The notes: generated by a model not told the origin, from the letters alone. A DNA stretch of 6,400 nt from Firmicutes bacterium UBA5473 (GCA_002427165.1 DIQB01000127.1:1-6400); one strand, 5' to 3'; positions 1 through 4,887 are shown, counted from the first letter of the stretch. Program-made: numbers and translations.

Positions 1-51
1 GGGGCAAGCCCGCGTGGTTCTCTGCTACTATTTCTATTGCAGACATTAAAT

Positions 52-78
52 GAGGCACCACAAAATTTGTGGTGCCTC
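52..78 (-). terminator. Probable intrinsic terminator, 13-bp perfect hairpin
   Basis: Bases 52-64 pair perfectly with 66-78 around the single central base 65, so a real hairpin would open a loop of three to five bases. It lies 33 bases after the stop codon of the 65-residue gene. Read on the minus strand, the stem is followed by A-TTT-AAT, a weak U tract. The plus-strand exit (TCTCTAAAG) is poorer still, so termination of the leftward transcript is the likelier role. A protein-binding palindrome is the alternative. Confidence 0.6.
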
Positions 79-83
79 TCTAA

Positions 84-96
84 AGCCCTGAGGGCT
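84..96. repeat. Short inverted repeat (6-bp arms, 1-base centre)
   Basis: AGCCCT at 84-89 and AGGGCT at 91-96 are exact inverse complements around base 90. The repeat sits between the end of the 65-residue gene and the longer hairpin at 52-78. There is no T tract on either side. It could add to termination or mRNA 3'-end stability, or be chance. Confidence 0.3.
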
Positions 97-111
97 ATTG
101 TTGTCTGGGTT

Positions 112-309
112 CTAGAAGAACCGCAGCTGCAGCCGTTCGCTGGTAGTTCTATAGTCTAAGGGTACGACCTCTCCTGATTTGTTAAAGACAGCCCCCCGAC
201 CGCTTTCCACTGCAGTCAAAGTGTCTCCATCTAAAAGCTGCCGTACCTTAACTCCCTCAACCTTACGCAAACGACCATCACTGTGTGGACGAAATTTCTT
301 GAAAAACAT
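112..309 (-). CDS. Small orphan protein, 65 aa, unknown function
   Basis: I do not recognise this family. The chosen ATG at 309-307 follows a GGGGG Shine-Dalgarno-like run eight bases upstream. The frame stays open back to 465, but that upstream part overlaps the end of spoIIR and reads as unstructured hydrophobic translation, so it is probably not coding. The protein begins MFFKKFRPHSDGR and has no membrane segment or signal peptide. The first 30 residues are strongly basic (FKKFRPH, GRLRK, KVRQ), followed by a more mixed stretch (LLDGDTLTAVESGRG), ending in RLQLRFF. It lies 142 bases downstream of spoIIR and ahead of a hairpin terminator, so it is the last gene of the group. A possible sporulation-type promoter lies in the gap. 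The Shine-Dalgarno, sensible amino-acid composition and terminator support a real gene, but a non-coding stretch cannot be excluded. Confidence 0.6.
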   Translation of the reverse strand: MFFKKFRPHSDGRLRKVEGVKVRQLLDGDTLTAVESGRGAVFNKSGEVVPLDYRTTSERLQLRFF

Positions 310-355
310 TTTCCGTACCCCCTTTTTTATAATTATCTCTTTCTGTGATTTAACT

Positions 356-385
356 ATAACATGGAGGTGTATCAGGAAAATATCA
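356..385 (-). promoter_or_regulatory. Possible sporulation-sigma promoter before the 65-aa gene
   Basis: On the minus strand TGATATT (385-379) is separated by 15 bases from CATGTTAT (363-356). The -10-like CATGTTA matches the sigma-G pattern CATWHTA at six of seven positions. The ATATT of the -35 also resembles sigma-E promoters, but the sigma-E -10 fit is only five of eight. It lies about 47 bases before the ATG. No credible sigma-A promoter was found in the gap. The match is short and the call weak. Confidence 0.27.
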
Positions 386-451
386 AACCAGTTAAAGAAC
401 TGTGAGAATATGTTAAACTTGTGTAAAAATGGCAGAAAGCTTTCCCTGTAA

Positions 452-1048
452 CTACCTGTTAGCAACCCTTTGCTTTCCTAGCTGTTGGATTTTTTCTGCC
501 ACTCGGAATTTAATCTTGACAGCTGTTGTTTTCATTTTCACAGGTTCTTGAGCCTTTTGAATATCGGAAAAGCACATAGGTGGAAATAAGACACACCACC
601 AATTATGCCCTACCCCATTTCCAATCACCAAACGCAAAGAGCGATAGCGGCCTTGGGGAACTGTAATCTCGCCATATCTGCGGTCTGGGAAGTATTGCCA
701 GCCATATTCTGCCCGTACAGGATAAGAATAACCCTCTTTGGAGAGACGGGCCCGGGCGATGGCCTCTATATAGTTGAGGCTGGCATTGATGGTCCGTTCT
801 GCGGACTTATCATCCCTACCCATGGAAAGCATGGGTGTTGCAGCCTCAAGCACTGCATCGCGAACTTTAAGTTTTAACTCTTGATCTTGGGTGCTATTGC
901 TATTTGCAATTACATGGAGCCGAATGAGATTGTTAGGATTATAAGCGGTAACCTCCTGCTCCCGCCAGCCAAAGAGGGATGAGACCAAAAAACAAATTAG
1001 GCCGGCCACAAGGAGCAGACCACCGCTGAAAATGAGCCTTGTGCGCAA
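452..1048 (-). CDS. spoIIR: Stage II sporulation protein R, secreted forespore signal
   Basis: SpoIIR is made in the forespore, exported into the space between the two septal membranes, and triggers SpoIIGA to process pro-sigma-E in the mother cell. The 198-residue product has a basic MRTR start and a hydrophobic signal or anchor segment at about 5-26. The family hallmarks follow: LIRLHVIANS (41-50), KLKVRDAVL (59-67) and, most telling, GHNWWCVLFPPMCF (147-160) with cysteines at 152 and 159. The frame also offers an ATG at 1072-1070, eight codons upstream, which would overlap the end of sigG by eight bases. I prefer TTG at 1048-1046 because AAAGGAG sits exactly eight bases before it, while the ATG has no good Shine-Dalgarno. 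With the TTG start, spoIIR begins 16 bases after the sigG stop, so the two are almost certainly co-transcribed. Identity is near certain; the start is moderately sure. Confidence 0.95.
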   Translation of the reverse strand: MRTRLIFSGGLLLVAGLICFLVSSLFGWREQEVTAYNPNNLIRLHVIANSNSTQDQELKLKVRDAVLEAATPMLSMGRDDKSAERTINASLNYIEAIARARLSKEGYSYPVRAEYGWQYFPDRRYGEITVPQGRYRSLRLVIGNGVGHNWWCVLFPPMCFSDIQKAQEPVKMKTTAVKIKFRVAEKIQQLGKQRVANR

Positions 1049-1056
1049 CGGCTTCA

Positions 1057-1063
1057 CTCCTTT
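1057..1063 (-). promoter_or_regulatory. Shine-Dalgarno that sets the spoIIR TTG start
   Basis: AAAGGAG on the minus strand lies eight bases before TTG at 1048-1046. It overlaps the sigma-G frame's final codons and stop region, which favours translational coupling between sigG and spoIIR. The upstream ATG at 1072 would place this motif inside the coding region and has no comparable site of its own. Confidence 0.65.
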
Positions 1064-1064
1064 C

Positions 1065-1838
1065 TTATACATGGCGCTTCATATGCCGCAGGGCTGCCTT
1101 CTCAAGCCTTGATACCTGGGCCTGGGAGATGCCGATCTCCTCTGCCACTTCCATTTGCGTTTTCCCCTGGAAAAAACGCAACGTGAGAATCATCCGCTCC
1201 CTTTGACTGAGGCGATCTAAGGCCTCGCGAATAGCTATGCTCTCCAGCCAGCTTCCATCCTCGCTGCGTTCATCTGAGATCTGGTCCATCACGAAGATTG
1301 GATCCCCTCCATCATGGTAGATGGGCTCAAAGAGGGATATTGGATCCTGGATTGCATCTAGGGCATAGACTACCTCTTCTCGCTTCAAATTAAGGACAGC
1401 GGCAATTTCTGCCACAGTTGGCTCCTTACCATTTTTACTTACCAACTGATCCCTTACTTGCAGCGATTTATAGGCGATGTCTCGCAGTGAACGACTAACC
1501 CGAATTGGGTTATTGTCCCGAAGATACCTGCGGATCTCACCGATGATCATAGGCACTGCATATGTGGAGAACTTCACGTTCTGACCTAAGTCGAAGTTAT
1601 CGATGGCCTTCATCAGGCCGATGCAGCCCACTTGGAATAGATCATCAACATATTCTCCGCGGTTATTAAAGCGCTGAATCACAGATAATACCAAACGTAA
1701 GTTCCCGCGAATTAGGTCCTCCCGGACCCCCTCCTCCCCGTCTCGGAATCTTTCCAACATGCCTCGGATCTGTTTGCTAGTGAGCATCGGTAGCTTTGCT
1801 GTATTAACACCACAGATTTCAACTTTATTAGGTAACAC
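1065..1838 (-). CDS. sigG: RNA polymerase sporulation sigma factor G (late forespore)
   Basis: Sigma-G directs late forespore transcription after engulfment. The 257-residue product matches Bacillus sigma-G almost throughout: NKVEICGVNTAKLP (4-17) is its characteristic N-terminus, region 2 is NLRLVLSVIQRFNNRGEYVDD (46-66) with FQVGCIGLMKAIDNFD (68-83) and YLRDNNPIRVSR (105-116), region 3 carries ALDAIQDPISLFEPIY (159-174), and region 4 ends in GKTQMEVAEEIGISQAQVSRLEKAA (225-249), the helix-turn-helix. The frame can begin at GTG 1853, but GTG at 1838-1836 follows a GGGGGGAGAGG run and gives MLPNKVEICG, which aligns with the usual MSRNKVEICG, so I chose it. A sigma-F promoter lies just upstream and the sigE terminator isolates the gene from sigE transcripts. 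spoIIR follows immediately. Weak pairing of 1842-1839 with 1833-1830 would put the start codon in a small loop; Bacillus sigG is known to have poor translation initiation. Confidence 0.97.
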   Translation of the reverse strand: MLPNKVEICGVNTAKLPMLTSKQIRGMLERFRDGEEGVREDLIRGNLRLVLSVIQRFNNRGEYVDDLFQVGCIGLMKAIDNFDLGQNVKFSTYAVPMIIGEIRRYLRDNNPIRVSRSLRDIAYKSLQVRDQLVSKNGKEPTVAEIAAVLNLKREEVVYALDAIQDPISLFEPIYHDGGDPIFVMDQISDERSEDGSWLESIAIREALDRLSQRERMILTLRFFQGKTQMEVAEEIGISQAQVSRLEKAALRHMKRHV

Positions 1839-1840
1839 AC

Positions 1841-1851
1841 CCTCTCCCCCC
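1841..1851 (-). promoter_or_regulatory. Shine-Dalgarno that sets the sigG GTG start
   Basis: The minus strand reads GGGGGGAGAGG, with the GGAG core five bases before GTG at 1838-1836. The alternative GTG at 1853-1851 lies at the front edge of this run and has no ribosome-binding sequence of its own. Confidence 0.7.
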
Positions 1852-1870
1852 ACACTCTGTCTTCAATCAC

Positions 1871-1899
1871 ATTATTGCCGCACCCTGCCTTCTTTATAC
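1871..1899 (-). promoter_or_regulatory. Sigma-F promoter of sigG-spoIIR
   Basis: On the minus strand GTATA (1899-1895) is followed after 15 bases by GGCAATAAT (1879-1871). Both fit the published Bacillus sigma-F consensus, GYATA and GGNNANAMT, at every defined position, and the spacing is canonical. Transcription would start near 1864, giving a leader of about 25 bases before the sigG GTG. Sigma-F and sigma-G promoters overlap in consensus, so autoregulation by sigma-G is possible. The position between the sigE terminator and sigG is where such a promoter is expected. Confidence 0.85.
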
Positions 1900-1957
1900 A
1901 TCTGGAAGGGAAGAGAATAAATCTTTTCTGCACAATCGCAAGACTCTTTTCCCAATG

Positions 1958-1984
1958 AAAAAACCACCGGCTGTGCCGGTGGTT
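1958..1984 (-). terminator. Strong intrinsic terminator after sigE
   Basis: A perfect 10-bp stem (1984-1975 with 1971-1962) closes a three-base loop and is followed on the minus strand by four further T residues, making six in a row with the end of the stem. It begins one base after the sigE stop codon. The GC-rich core (CCACCGGC/GCCGGTGG) and T run are textbook. It should separate the ftsZ-spoIIGA-sigE transcripts from sigG. Confidence 0.93.
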
Positions 1985-1985
1985 C

Positions 1986-2723
1986 TTATTGCATTTTCGC
2001 CATCTCGTGGCGGAGCTTTTTGATAATCCGCTTCTCCAATCGGGAAATATAGGATTGAGAGATTCCCAGCTGGTCTGCAACCTCCTTTTGCGTACGTTCC
2101 AGACCTGTAGAGAGACCAAAGCGCAGATCCATGATGTGTCGTTCTCTGCCACTTAAGTGCTCCAGAGCCGTAGCTAGAAGCTTTCGATCCACCTCTTGCT
2201 CGATCTTGCGGTAGATCACGTCCCCTTCAGTGCCCAGCACATCAGATAAAAGAAGCTCATTGCCATCCCAGTCGATGTTCAGTGGCTCATCGAAGGAAAC
2301 TTCAGCTTTGGTCCTATTGCTACGCCGCAGATACATCAGGATCTCGTTTTCAATACAGCGGGAGGCATAGGTAGCCAGCTTAATTTTTTTGCTGGGGTCA
2401 AAAGTATTCACTGCCTTAATCAGGCCAATAGTACCGATGGAGACTAAATCTTCAATCCCCACACCAGTATTTTCAAACTTACGGGCGATATAAACCACAA
2501 GGCGCAAATTATGCTCAATCAGCACACCTTTGACACCTTCGTCACCTGCAGAGAGGGACGCTAAAAAGTGGACCTCCTCATCAGGGGTCAAAGGCGGTGG
2601 CAGCACCTCGCTGCTGCCGATAAAATAAATTTCCCGATGGGGAATCAGCCCCAGGCGAATTAAGAGTTGCACGCCCACCAGACGAAGCCAGAGCTGCAAC
2701 CTTTCCAGGGTTCTTTTCGGCAA
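1986..2723 (-). CDS. sigE: RNA polymerase sporulation sigma factor E precursor (mother cell)
   Basis: Pro-sigma-E is the first mother-cell sigma factor, inactive until SpoIIGA removes its N-terminal pro-sequence. The 245-residue product has an amphipathic basic pro-region (about 1-33, LERLQLWLRLVGVQLLIRLGL) ending at EIY-FIGSSE, which matches the known Bacillus cleavage neighbourhood EVY-YIGGSE. Then come LPPPL (41-45), NLRLVVYIARKFENTG (72-87), SIGTIGLIKAVNTFDP (95-110), KLATYASRCIENEILMYLRR (115-134), VSFDEPLNIDWDGNELLLSD (142-161) and the helix-turn-helix TQKEVADQLGISQSYISRLEKR (211-232). The frame is open back to TTG 2768, but the TTG at 2723-2721 has AGGGAGAGG six bases upstream and gives a length close to the 239 residues of Bacillus. 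spoIIGA ends 49 bases upstream, so the pair is an operon, and a strong terminator follows directly. Confidence 0.97.
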   Translation of the reverse strand: MPKRTLERLQLWLRLVGVQLLIRLGLIPHREIYFIGSSEVLPPPLTPDEEVHFLASLSAGDEGVKGVLIEHNLRLVVYIARKFENTGVGIEDLVSIGTIGLIKAVNTFDPSKKIKLATYASRCIENEILMYLRRSNRTKAEVSFDEPLNIDWDGNELLLSDVLGTEGDVIYRKIEQEVDRKLLATALEHLSGRERHIMDLRFGLSTGLERTQKEVADQLGISQSYISRLEKRIIKKLRHEMAKMQ

Positions 2724-2729
2724 GGCAAA

Positions 2730-2738
2730 CCTCTCCCT
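2730..2738 (-). promoter_or_regulatory. Shine-Dalgarno that sets the sigE TTG start
   Basis: AGGGAGAGG on the minus strand ends six bases before TTG 2723-2721. The longest-frame start at TTG 2768 has no purine-rich site in front of it and would add 15 residues not needed for the pro-sequence. Confidence 0.7.
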
Positions 2739-2772
2739 AAACAAGCTTTTTGCGTTTGCTAGAGGCAAAAGA

Positions 2773-3705
2773 TTACGTTGATGAGGGTTTTATTGCATCT
2801 GGCCAGGAGCTCTCCATGGCTGTTTGCAAAAGCTCCGGGTGCATTAGCGCCCTGTATTCTCCATTGGGAAGAAAACTGCGCTGATAAATACCAACAATTA
2901 CATCCTCCACCTGGTGCTTGGCTTTCCCTTGGGTGAAGTAGACTTCATCTGGACGAAAGCCGATGAGCATACCATGTTCACGCCCTAATGAAGAATAGGG
3001 CAGGAGGCGAAACCGCTGGGCCCAGGTTGTGTCTGCCAGAGCTTGGGAAAGCTGAGAAAAATCAAACTCGCGGCCCGTGACAACCTTTAGGAAATCTTCT
3101 GGCAACAGAGGCGCCAGCACCTCAGCCTCAACTATGATCACAGACTCCCCTGTGAGAGGATCCCGCAGATGGTTTGCTGTATCCAGCAATGCTTCCACCT
3201 GTACCTGTCGCTCCCCTAGCCTCACTGTGATGGGAACGTGAAGCAGTTCCTGCCAAACCACCCTGTGCACCACACCCCACCCCAACTCTGCCACCACCAG
3301 GATCGCCGCGATGGCCGTAACATACTTCACAAGGGGATTCTCCCCGAACATGTAGCTTGCAACTAGCCCTGCGCCACTGGTCACAAGGCCGATCAAGATG
3401 AAGTAGCCACCAACAGAGAGGAGCCGCCTGGGCTTTATGGGGCCAAAGGCCACCTGCAGCATGCAGATGAAGACCCCAAGCATAACAAGGGGGCTCGCAA
3501 AAAAAGCAAACCCCTTCCACAGGTGCCAGCTAGAGCCCAGATAAGCAAACTCATAGAGGGCACCCAGGGCAGCAGCAGATGGCATGCGCCAAGGTGGGCG
3601 CCTTATTTTCGTGATCTGGGCTGTGGCCCACAGGAGGAGAAGATTAACTAGGAAATCTCCTAGCAGCCGGAGCAATACCTCATCGAGGTAGATGACAGTC
3701 TGCAT
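2773..3705 (-). CDS. spoIIGA: Sporulation sigma-E factor processing peptidase SpoIIGA
   Basis: SpoIIGA is the septal membrane aspartic protease that cleaves pro-sigma-E after receiving the SpoIIR signal. The 310-residue length is normal for the family (Bacillus about 309). The N-terminal half is hydrophobic with roughly five membrane segments (about 11-29, 41-57, 67-87, 95-120, 128-150). It begins with the typical MQTVIYLDEVLLRLLGDFLVN. The protease half starts near 155 and holds VEALLDTANHLRDPLTG (170-186) with the presumed catalytic Asp175. Aspartic proteases normally have D-T/S-G here; this protein has D-T-A, encoded GCA. The ATG has AGGTGA six bases upstream. The gene lies 61 bases after ftsZ and 49 bases before sigE, its substrate, the classical spoIIG arrangement. 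Identity is secure from context, topology and motif. Confidence 0.95.
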   Translation of the reverse strand: MQTVIYLDEVLLRLLGDFLVNLLLLWATAQITKIRRPPWRMPSAAALGALYEFAYLGSSWHLWKGFAFFASPLVMLGVFICMLQVAFGPIKPRRLLSVGGYFILIGLVTSGAGLVASYMFGENPLVKYVTAIAAILVVAELGWGVVHRVVWQELLHVPITVRLGERQVQVEALLDTANHLRDPLTGESVIIVEAEVLAPLLPEDFLKVVTGREFDFSQLSQALADTTWAQRFRLLPYSSLGREHGMLIGFRPDEVYFTQGKAKHQVEDVIVGIYQRSFLPNGEYRALMHPELLQTAMESSWPDAIKPSST

Positions 3706-3730
3706 TAATTATCACCTCGAACGCTTCTCC

Positions 3731-3758
3731 TCTATATTTTTCAAATTCCCGCTGCCAA
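3731..3758 (-). promoter_or_regulatory. Possible sigma-A promoter for spoIIGA-sigE
   Basis: In the 61-base ftsZ-spoIIGA gap the minus strand has TTGGCA (3758-3753), five of six to the -35 consensus, then 16 bases and TATAGA (3736-3731), four of six to the -10 consensus. Bacillus spoIIG uses sigma-A with Spo0A and an unusual 22-base spacing; that spacing is not seen here. A sigma-H reading (GGAGGAATT, 11 bases, TTTGAAAAA) overlaps, with a perfect -35 but two -10 mismatches. I found no good Spo0A box. Read-through from ftsZ is also likely, as no terminator is visible. Confidence 0.4.
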
Positions 3759-3766
3759 TTCCTCCC

Positions 3767-4822
3767 TTATTTACCATTGCGGAGAAATTTTGGCAAGTCC
3801 AATCCAGCCTCCTTAAATGAAGGCACAGTAAATCCATCCTTCTCGAATTTAGGCTCATCTACAGCTTTCTTGCTATCAAAGCCTGTGGCGATCACAGTGA
3901 TCACAATTTCTTCCTGCATGGTTTCATCTAGCACTGTACCGAAGATGATGTTGGCATCCCGATCCGCAGCCTCTGTAATAATATCTGCAGCCTCGTTCAC
4001 TTCAAAAAGACCCAAGTTGGAATTGCCTGTGATGCTCAAGAGCACTCCCCGGGCACCCTCAATTGAGGCCTCAAGGAGTGGACTTGAGATTGCCATCCTG
4101 GCTGCCTCCTGGGCCCGGTTCTCTCCAGAAGCCCTGCCGATGCCCATCAAAGCTGAGCCTGCATCGCTCATAATGGTCTTCACATCGGCAAAGTCTAGAT
4201 TGATTAGGCCTGGGATGGTGATGAGATCACTGATCCCCTGCACGCCCTGGCGAAGCACATCGTCTGCCAGGCCAAAGGCCTCAGTGATTGAGGTGCGCTT
4301 CTCTGCCACCTGAAGTAGGCGATCATTGGGGATCACAATCAGGGTATCTACATGCTCTCGGAGCTTTTCAATCCCCTGTTCTGCCTGGTTTTGCCTGCGC
4401 CTACCCTCAAAGGTAAAGGGCTTTGTAACCACACCAACTGTGAGGGTACCCAGTTCTCGTGCAACCTCAGCCACTACAGGTGCCCCACCTGTGCCTGTGC
4501 CTCCGCCCATGCCAGCGGTGATAAAGACCATGTCGGAGCCCTCCAAGGATGCCCGGAGTTCCTCCCGGCTCTCTTCGGCTGCCCGCTGTCCGATCTCAGG
4601 ATCTGAGCCTGCTCCGAGGCCCTTGGTAAGTTTGCCCCCTGCCTGTACCTTCTCTTGGGCCTGGCTGTGGAGCAGGGCCTGAGCATCAGTGTTCACAGCG
4701 ATAAATTCCACACCTCGCAGGCCTGTCTCAATCATCCGATTGATGGCATTGCTCCCGCCACCGCCAACGCCAATTACCTTAATTTTTGCTACACTACCAG
4801 AGTCGTTTTCAAATTCAAACAT
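3767..4822 (-). CDS. ftsZ: Cell division protein FtsZ (tubulin-like GTPase)
   Basis: FtsZ polymerises with GTP into the cytokinetic ring at midcell, and near the poles during sporulation. The 351-residue protein has KVIGVGGGGSNAINRM (15-30), VNTDAQAL (43-50), the tubulin signature GGGTGTG (106-112), GVVTKPFTFEGRRR (130-143), the catalytic T7 loop NLDFAD (208-213, Asp210 and Asp213) and ALMGIGRASGENRA (224-237). The C-terminal partner-binding peptide is LDLPKFLRNGK (341-351). The linker between core and peptide is short, about 25 residues, which explains the length below the roughly 380 of Bacillus. The open frame reaches a TTG at 4831, but the ATG at 4822-4820 has GGCAGGAG nine bases upstream, while the TTG directly abuts that motif. 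sbp precedes it by 65 bases, and a sigma-H-type promoter occupies this gap. No ftsA is present where Bacillus has it. Confidence 0.98.
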   Translation of the reverse strand: MFEFENDSGSVAKIKVIGVGGGGSNAINRMIETGLRGVEFIAVNTDAQALLHSQAQEKVQAGGKLTKGLGAGSDPEIGQRAAEESREELRASLEGSDMVFITAGMGGGTGTGGAPVVAEVARELGTLTVGVVTKPFTFEGRRRQNQAEQGIEKLREHVDTLIVIPNDRLLQVAEKRTSITEAFGLADDVLRQGVQGISDLITIPGLINLDFADVKTIMSDAGSALMGIGRASGENRAQEAARMAISSPLLEASIEGARGVLLSITGNSNLGLFEVNEAADIITEAADRDANIIFGTVLDETMQEEIVITVIATGFDSKKAVDEPKFEKDGFTVPSFKEAGLDLPKFLRNGK

Positions 4823-4831
4823 GTCTCTCAA

Positions 4832-4839
4832 CTCCTGCC
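4832..4839 (-). promoter_or_regulatory. Shine-Dalgarno that sets the ftsZ ATG start
   Basis: GGCAGGAG on the minus strand lies nine bases before ATG 4822-4820. The in-frame TTG at 4831-4829 touches the motif with no spacer, so it cannot be served by it. Confidence 0.7.
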
Positions 4840-4852
4840 GACTATTATGGAT

Positions 4853-4882
4853 ATGTTCAACATTAAGTAGTTATTTTCCTTT
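4853..4882 (-). promoter_or_regulatory. Probable sigma-H promoter upstream of ftsZ
   Basis: On the minus strand AAAGGAAAA (4882-4874) fits the sigma-H -35 consensus RNAGGAWWW at all positions. After 12 bases GTTGAACAT (4861-4853) fits the -10 consensus RNNGAATWW at eight of nine, the exception being C for T. Spacing is canonical for sigma-H. Transcription would begin near 4845 and leave a short leader to the ftsZ ATG. In Bacillus a sigma-H promoter (P2) drives ftsAZ at the onset of sporulation, so the function fits. Confidence 0.65.
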
Positions 4883-4887
4883 ATTTG

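Noticed and set aside
1..51. Possible RNA gene or start of another gene at the left edge
   Set aside because: No cloverleaf, ribosome-binding site or supported frame can be seen in these few bases.
389..402. Small hairpin (5-bp stem, 4-base loop) after spoIIR as a terminator
   Set aside because: CAGTT/AACTG is too short and AT-rich, and there is no proper T run after it on the minus strand.
310..465. Extended N-terminus of the 65-aa gene back to position 465
   Set aside because: The extension overlaps the 3' end of spoIIR, has no Shine-Dalgarno near its start and reads as phenylalanine- and isoleucine-rich non-coding translation.
1712..2152. Minus-strand frame bridging the end of sigE and the start of sigG
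   Set aside because: It runs through the sigE terminator and the sigma-F promoter and overlaps two certain genes in another frame.
3128..3520. Second minus-strand open frame inside spoIIGA
   Set aside because: Out-of-frame shadow; the spoIIGA frame over the same bases carries the membrane segments and the protease motif.
3706..3711. GATAAT next to the spoIIGA start as a -10 box
   Set aside because: It is only two bases from the ATG and overlaps the ribosome-binding region; the start would fall inside the gene, and the nearest -35-like TTGAAA is 25 bases away.
3715..3721. CCTCGAA on the plus strand as a Spo0A box
   Set aside because: Only five of seven bases fit TGTCGAA and it lies downstream of the candidate -10, a poor place for activation.
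3777..4313. Long plus-strand open frame of 178 codons opposite ftsZ
   Set aside because: It is a shadow of the highly conserved ftsZ coding strand, with serine- and proline-rich translation and no family resemblance.
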